Assembly: GCF_024763615.1 (NCBI RefSeq)
Contig: NC_077222.1
Span: 97,559,417 to 97,623,416 of the forward strand
Direction: 5' to 3'
Source: Phlebotomus papatasi
Lineage: Eukaryota; Arthropoda; Insecta; Diptera; Psychodidae
DNA: 64,000 nt
Positions 59,073-64,000 of the stretch are shown here, one piece after another. The notes below the pieces were generated by a model. It did no database searches. It was not told the origin of the DNA and saw only the letters and a list, made by a program, of their open reading frames with translations. The translations under genes and the position numbers were made by a program. Within the stretch, counting starts at the first letter, position 1; every line of letters begins with the position of its first letter.

Positions 59073-60144
59073 TAGGGGAAATGCTTATAATTTTGTCCAG
59101 TTTCTTATTTTGGACACTTTGAGGATAACATTGGACACTAAAAATAAATTGATTAAAATGATGGATTTTTATTCCAATATTTGATGAATAATGAATTCTA
59201 TCTAAATATTTGTTCTTTTTGGAAGATTTTAACACTAAATACGTTAAAATTTGAATATGATTTGAGTTGAAATTGCTTTGTTGAAAATTCAGTGTGAGCA
59301 ATTGCTTACGAGAAATATGACAGAACTTCGTGGCTTACTTCAGTCTTATTTAGTTTTGGTGAAGTACTAACAAAGTTTGTTCGCTGTTTTTGAGTGATAT
59401 TATTGAATATTCATTGAATATTGTGTTGATTCACGTTACTGATGATTTATACATTTGACCTGGAGTGAGATTTGCCTTGTGAATTAGATTTTTCGTGTGA
59501 AAAATGGGAAATTTTTTAAGACATTCACCAGTGAGGTGATGATTCTTATTTTGGACAGGTGTTTTTCTCACGAAATTTCGTGAAGTTTTAGCTTTTGTGA
59601 TGACTAGGTTGGACAAATGTCTGGAGAAACAAAGGAGCATCATCTCTACGAAAGAGATGCAGTGAGAAATGCCTTGAAAGGCTCCCGGAAAGGGCAGGGA
59701 ATCAGCGAATCCGCACGTACTTGGAGTACCGAAGTCAACTCACTTTAATGAATGATATGGAAAGTTTCTGGGCTTCTTGTGACATTCCACGTTTCCCTTA
59801 CATGACCAGGAAGAGGACTTGGTAAGATTGGTTCATAAAATGAAGAACAATGGGCATCCTGTTGAGGCGGATTAGCTGTCCAAATTTACAGACAAGTTGT
59901 AAAAATTAATAACCAAGTTGTCCAAAATAAGAGTCAAATTCACCTCTACATATCAATTCATTTTTAAACGTATTAAAACTAATTTTAGTAAAAATGAGAT
60001 GATAAATAGCTTGCCAAGTTTCTAAAAAATCCTTCTGAAAAGAGAGTAACAAGAAAAGTCAATTAGTATTGAAAATATGGCACTTCAAACTTAGGATATC
60101 GATGCTTATATGCAGACTGTCCAAAATTATGAGCACTTCCCCTA
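59073..60144 (+). mobile_element. pogo-like DNA transposon relic with TAGGGGAAATGC ends
   Basis: TAGGGGAAATGCTTATAATT, continuing TTGTCCAG, at the left and the inverse (CTGTCCAAAATTATGAGC then ACTTCCCCTA) at the right. TA on both sides; the empty target CGATTATGC is seen by analogy in its host's sister copy. About 1.07 kb. It carries the transposase N-terminal relic at 59617-59875. Confidence 0.85.
59617..59875 (+). pseudogene. pogo/Tigger-type transposase N-terminus, frameshifted
   Basis: First frame from ATG 59617: MSGETKEHHLYERDAVRNAL, then KGSRKGQGISESART; a +1 shift then gives LGVPKST, and a third frame gives LHDQEEDLVRLVHKMKNNGH and PVEAD before TAG. The order YERDAVxNAL..G..I..ART.GVPKSTL followed by EEEDLVRLV..M...GHPV is the psq-type helix-turn-helix plus start of the CENP-B-type DNA-binding half of pogo-family transposases. 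The DDE catalytic domain is missing. Broken and not functional. Confidence 0.75.
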
Positions 60145-60582
60145 TGCAGAAGCACAAGAGAACCGTCATGTACTAAAAAAATATGAAGGAGAAAGCTTTC
60201 CCCTCTTCATTTTTGAATGGAATAACATCATGAACCATCCGGAGCATCTGAGGTATTTTTGATTTGATTCAAAGAGATTATTTAATAATTTTTTAGTATT
60301 TACTAATCAAATGAATTTTTTACTGACCATTTTTACTGACCAAACTACTAATTTACTGATCATTTGTCCATTGACATTGTCAAATGAGTGATGTGGGTTT
60401 ATATTAAACTGCATCTCAAATTTGTAAAAAAAAATACATTTTTTTTATAATTCAGATGCAAGGGATTGCGATAAGATATTGAAATCGGAAATAGCGTGAA
60501 TAAAACTTTAATTGACTTAATATTTTTTTAAATATTATTTGCACCACAAAATTTCGAAAATAGAAAATGTTGACTAATAATT

Positions 60583-60806
60583 CTATTCCAATGAAAAGGG
60601 GAAAACGTTTGTTTTAGTACATTACTGTTCTCATGTGCTTCTGCATAATCGACTTTTTTTTATTGGTTCCTGTCGCGACTGTTCTCCCAGTTCGCTAAAC
60701 AGTCGTCACAGGAACCAATAAAAAAAAGTCGTTTGTGCAGAAGCACATGAGCATAGTCATGTACTAAAAAAATGTGTTTCCTCTTTTCATTTTTCAGTTG
60801 AATAGC
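60583..60806. mobile_element. Uninterrupted MITE, sister of the 58564-60224 host
   Basis: Arms include TTTTAGTACATTACTGTTC, GTGCTTCTGCATAATCGAC and TTTATTGGTTCCTGTCG with their inverses on the right (GACAGGAACCAAT-like, GTGCAGAAGCAC, GTCATGTACTAAAA). Confidence 0.85.
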
Positions 60807-62242
60807 ATCATAATGCGAAATGTAGAACTACAATCTTCGAAGTACGTAATTTTAGATAACTTATTCTATAACGATCTCAATGAATTACGCTTGATTTATT
60901 TTTTGTAATAGAAAAACTAAAATTAAATAAACAAAATAATAGATTTAATTTACTTAATTCAGATAATCCTATTGAGTCAAAACCAATAATACTACCTTTG
61001 CAGGTGAATGGAAATTCATTGATTAAAATGTAGTAAAATTTTATCTCGTCAATACTTTAGAGTCACTTGCGTTTTCCTTTCATCTTCTACCACTTGGAAT
61101 CCTATAAAATGATTTTATGGTGAATATCAAATAGAAAGTCATCGAAGAATCTCTAAGAGAACAGAGATATCCTGCCAGTGCGGTCTTTTTAATGTGTATT
61201 AATGATGTGATTTTATACGCGCTATGAATTTTATTTTATATACAATTCTGGAATAGGGAGAGAGTCTATCCTTGGAGGAAATTCAGATGCCGATTGATAA
61301 GATCTTTAAGAGATGCGATCGTAAAAAAGACTCTTGTCCTCACACTCCCTCATACGATCATTTCCTTTCGGCCCTTCTTTACTCACATTTTCAGTGGAGA
61401 TTTAAGGTCAATCTTTCAGTATTGGATCTTAGAAATTTATGATACAAAATTACATTCATGGCCTTTCTACTGCAGGTCACCTCTTACAATTTTATGACCC
61501 ATTAAGATGGTGGTATTTTATTGGTCATTTTTTATTTACAAAATGTCCAAGAAGATTTATTTATGAGTTGAGATGATCCAAAATTGGTAGTGGACTATTA
61601 AATAATGACATCTCTATACCTACACAGACTTCTCAATATGTAAAGTTTAGATATTCTGTATGAAGTAATTGTCCGAGATTGAAATTTTACGATCACAGAG
61701 AGATTTAAGGGGTTCTTATGTAAATCTCCTGGAAGAAAATTAGAACATTGAGTCACTTTATTGTGCAGAGTTGTAGGAAATCATGTTCTCACTCATCAAA
61801 TAGAACCATTTAAAAGGTAATGAATTGCATTTAAATTACCTTTCTGATTGTCACACTTGATTAAAAAGTTCAAACTCCAACGCATTGCAACTAAAAACCG
61901 TTGGTATAGAAATGCATATGATTTCTTATCGACTTTCGAAATGTATTTTTTGTCTTGTGGACAAAATACTGTGAATATTAACAAGATAAGTGTTATGTGT
62001 GCATTATTTACGAGTCCGATTATTTATGAGGCCAGATCCAAAGGCAATTTGTTTCATTGTTTAATGGATTAATTATCAAACAATACCTCAAATTCACCAA
62101 GAATGGCTTTAATATCAATTCTATCCATATGTATGGAGTGGCAACATCTTAAAAGACTCGCTGCATAGTGGCACGGAAAATGATCAGTTCTATTTCATTT
62201 CTTATAAAACCACAGAATAAAGTGCTACTACTGAAAATATCA
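60807..62242. other. No gene recognised
   Basis: AT-rich, short frames only. Confidence 0.4.
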
Positions 62243-62659
62243 TCACGTCTCAGCCGAGTCTTTCAAAGTCAAAGTGTATAAATGTCTGTGTTTGCCTCCA
62301 TGGTGGACATTAATTGAAATTCTTGTACATAGGAGAGCAAAAAGAGTCAACAAAGTGGAAGAATTGTGGAAAATGAGCAAAAGAGCGGCTTGATCAATTG
62401 AAACACGAACTGCTGCAACAATTGAATTCCAATCGTTGGCTGCATAATGCCAGAGGAACAATCCAATTGCCACATTTGAAGAGACTGAAAAATTGACAAA
62501 GTGTGAATAGATGCAATTTAGCAATTGCAATGGATGAATTGAAGCCGCAAACAAGGAACTCTTTTTACTCAAAATGCCATATCTCAAAACCATTTTCATA
62601 CTAGGAAATGACATTTCCTCCAATATTCTAACATTAATATTCATAAATAAACTTGTCAT
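62243..62659 (-). other. 138-codon open frame without recognised motif
   Basis: Longest open frame of the right end; hydrophobic-rich (NVAIGLFLWHYAAND, STLLTLFALLCTRIS). Start codon context, lack of introns and the absence of a family motif leave it at chance level. Recorded so that it can be checked against transcripts. Confidence 0.12.
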
Positions 62660-63411
62660 TAAATTGCGGAAGCCTTTTATGATATAATTCAGAAGTACGA
62701 TCGTCTATAATAGGAAGGGTCTCCCTAGAAGCTCGAACAAATAACTCAAATCGTTTGGTCTATATGTCAGTTTGGTCGCTCAACCCTTCAACGACGAAAC
62801 AGTTTTTGCTGACCGAAAATTAGCAATAAAAATGAAACCGATAAACAAAACTTGTAAAACGTCTTACATCAAATCTTCGAAAAGCAAACAGAATCTTATT
62901 TGGTGTATTTTTTGTCTCTATGGACAATAGGAACAAAAATAGCCCAAAAATTTAAGTAATTTTTCTAACGATACCAATGACTGATAATTTTCACTCTAAC
63001 GAAAAATATTATGTTTGAGTATTGTAGTTTCCTTTTCCAAAAAGATTTTGCTTAAAAAACTCGAAGTATAAAAAATAATTAAAATTAATATTCAATATGA
63101 GAATACAAAAATTCGTCATTTTTGAGCTTAAAAATTTACTATATAGTAAAATTGGTAGAGACTTGCAAAAAATATCCTAGATTCCTTTAATCTTTTACTT
63201 TGCAATTATGTATAAACATAAGAAAAAAATAACTTTAGGTAGTCAGGTAAAATTATTTTCTTTATGGGACACCGGTGTTTCAATCATCCTTAAAGGGTTA
63301 AAGTATTTCGGATAACAGATAAATAAGCATTCTATTTGTAGAAAATATTTTTGTAGTTCGAAAAATCAAACGCAATATCGAATTTTCATATATAGGTAAT
63401 TTTAGTGTAGG

Positions 63412-64000
63412 GGAAGGTTTTGCAGCTTTGTATTGTTGCAGCTTCGTAACAGTTGCTTTTTTCCAAGTTAGTAAATGAATTTCATCCATGGTCATATATT
63501 CCAATAGCTCCTACATCCCACATTTCCTGACCAATTTGGAAGCCTAGGACTTTTTCCTGGGTTCAAGAAACAAAAATTAAAAATGGACCTAGAATCGTAA
63601 TTCTGATGTGTAAGATTTTTTGCATTTTTCACACTTCATGTGTCTTTTTGAAAAAAAAAACACTTATTGCAAGTTATAGAGAGTTTATCAGAGTTAACAT
63701 TTAGCGTGAAAATCTTTTGCTCTCTTTTTGTGGGTTTACAAAAATTATCACCTTCGCAGCTCAGGAAAATTGAATTTTGCAGCTTCGTAAAAATATCTGC
63801 CAAAATTACTGACCACCTACATTGAGAATTTTTCACTGTTTTGGGTCATACTGTTCACGCCGCTTTGGATATTTGACCCATCAGAGTTTCCACTGAATAG
63901 TTTCACAAGAAATTTGGGATATTAAACAATTTTCACGACAATCTCGAAGGATGACACGCACTTCCCCATCAAAATCATACTTCATCAGATGTTTTTGTTT
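63412..64000. mobile_element. Possible TA-flanked MITE running off the window
   Basis: TAGGGGAAGGTTTTGCAGC at 63411 resembles the TAGGGG termini; GCAGCTTCGTAA recurs at about 63450 and 63778. The other end, if any, is beyond 64000. Confidence 0.4.

Larger units (their letters stand above)
58564..60224. mobile_element. MITE relic hosting two later insertions
   Basis: CTATTCAAAAGAAAAAATG at the left and ATTTTTGAATGGAATA at the right are inverted ends. Inner arms TTTAGTACATGAC and GTCATGTACTAAA, TTCTGTATAATCG and TATGCAGAAGC, and ATTGGTT.CTGTCACGA/GTCGTGACAGGAACCAAT match the uninterrupted relative at 60583-60806. It contains the Penelope-like unit 58585-58883 and the pogo-like unit 59073-60144. 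Confidence 0.75.

Noticed and set aside
62243..62659. 138-codon minus frame as a gene
   Set aside because: No motif, no splice or start context; kept only as a low-confidence note.

Overview
The window looks like nuclear DNA from a dipteran insect, most likely a nematoceran; a sand fly would fit but species cannot be fixed from sequence alone. The evidence is a CO2-type gustatory receptor closely resembling mosquito and fly Gr21a/Gr63a proteins, spliced genes with very short introns (51, 65 and 76 bp) beside kilobase-sized ones, GT-AG junctions, AT-rich intergenic DNA, and a heavy load of MITEs, tRNA-derived SINEs, LINE scraps and Penelope-like termini.

Layout. 1-2.5 kb: repeats (LINE RT scrap, one complete 450-bp SINE with target duplication). 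2554-3496 (-): a CO2-receptor-like gustatory receptor, whose last exon(s) must lie left of the window. 3657-7500 (-): a complete four-exon hydroxypyruvate isomerase gene (Gip/HYI), whose stop is 160 bp from the receptor start. 7.5-43.6 kb: 36 kb with no recognisable gene but dozens of transposon remnants. 43603-52644 (+): a complete four-exon neprilysin-like (M13) membrane metallopeptidase of 966 residues with an unusually long stem. 52.6-64 kb: no confident gene; one possible terminal exon near 55 kb (-), two long inverted repeats at 57.5-58.9 kb and a nested transposon stack at 58.6-60.2 kb.

The three genes have no obvious joint pathway: one is sensory, one metabolic, one a peptidase. The receptor and Gip are tandem on the minus strand, Gip upstream.

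Two mobile-DNA themes stand out. First, many MITE families share ends that begin with 3-4 G immediately after a TA target, and the only such element that retains protein coding carries a broken pogo/Tigger-type transposase N-terminus, which suggests what mobilised the group. Second, at least three long inverted repeats carry hammerhead-ribozyme-like cores with minimal palindromic stem III, as in Penelope-like retroelement LTRs; two of these show approximate or exact target-site duplications.

All calls are by eye from sequence; no database or folding program was run.
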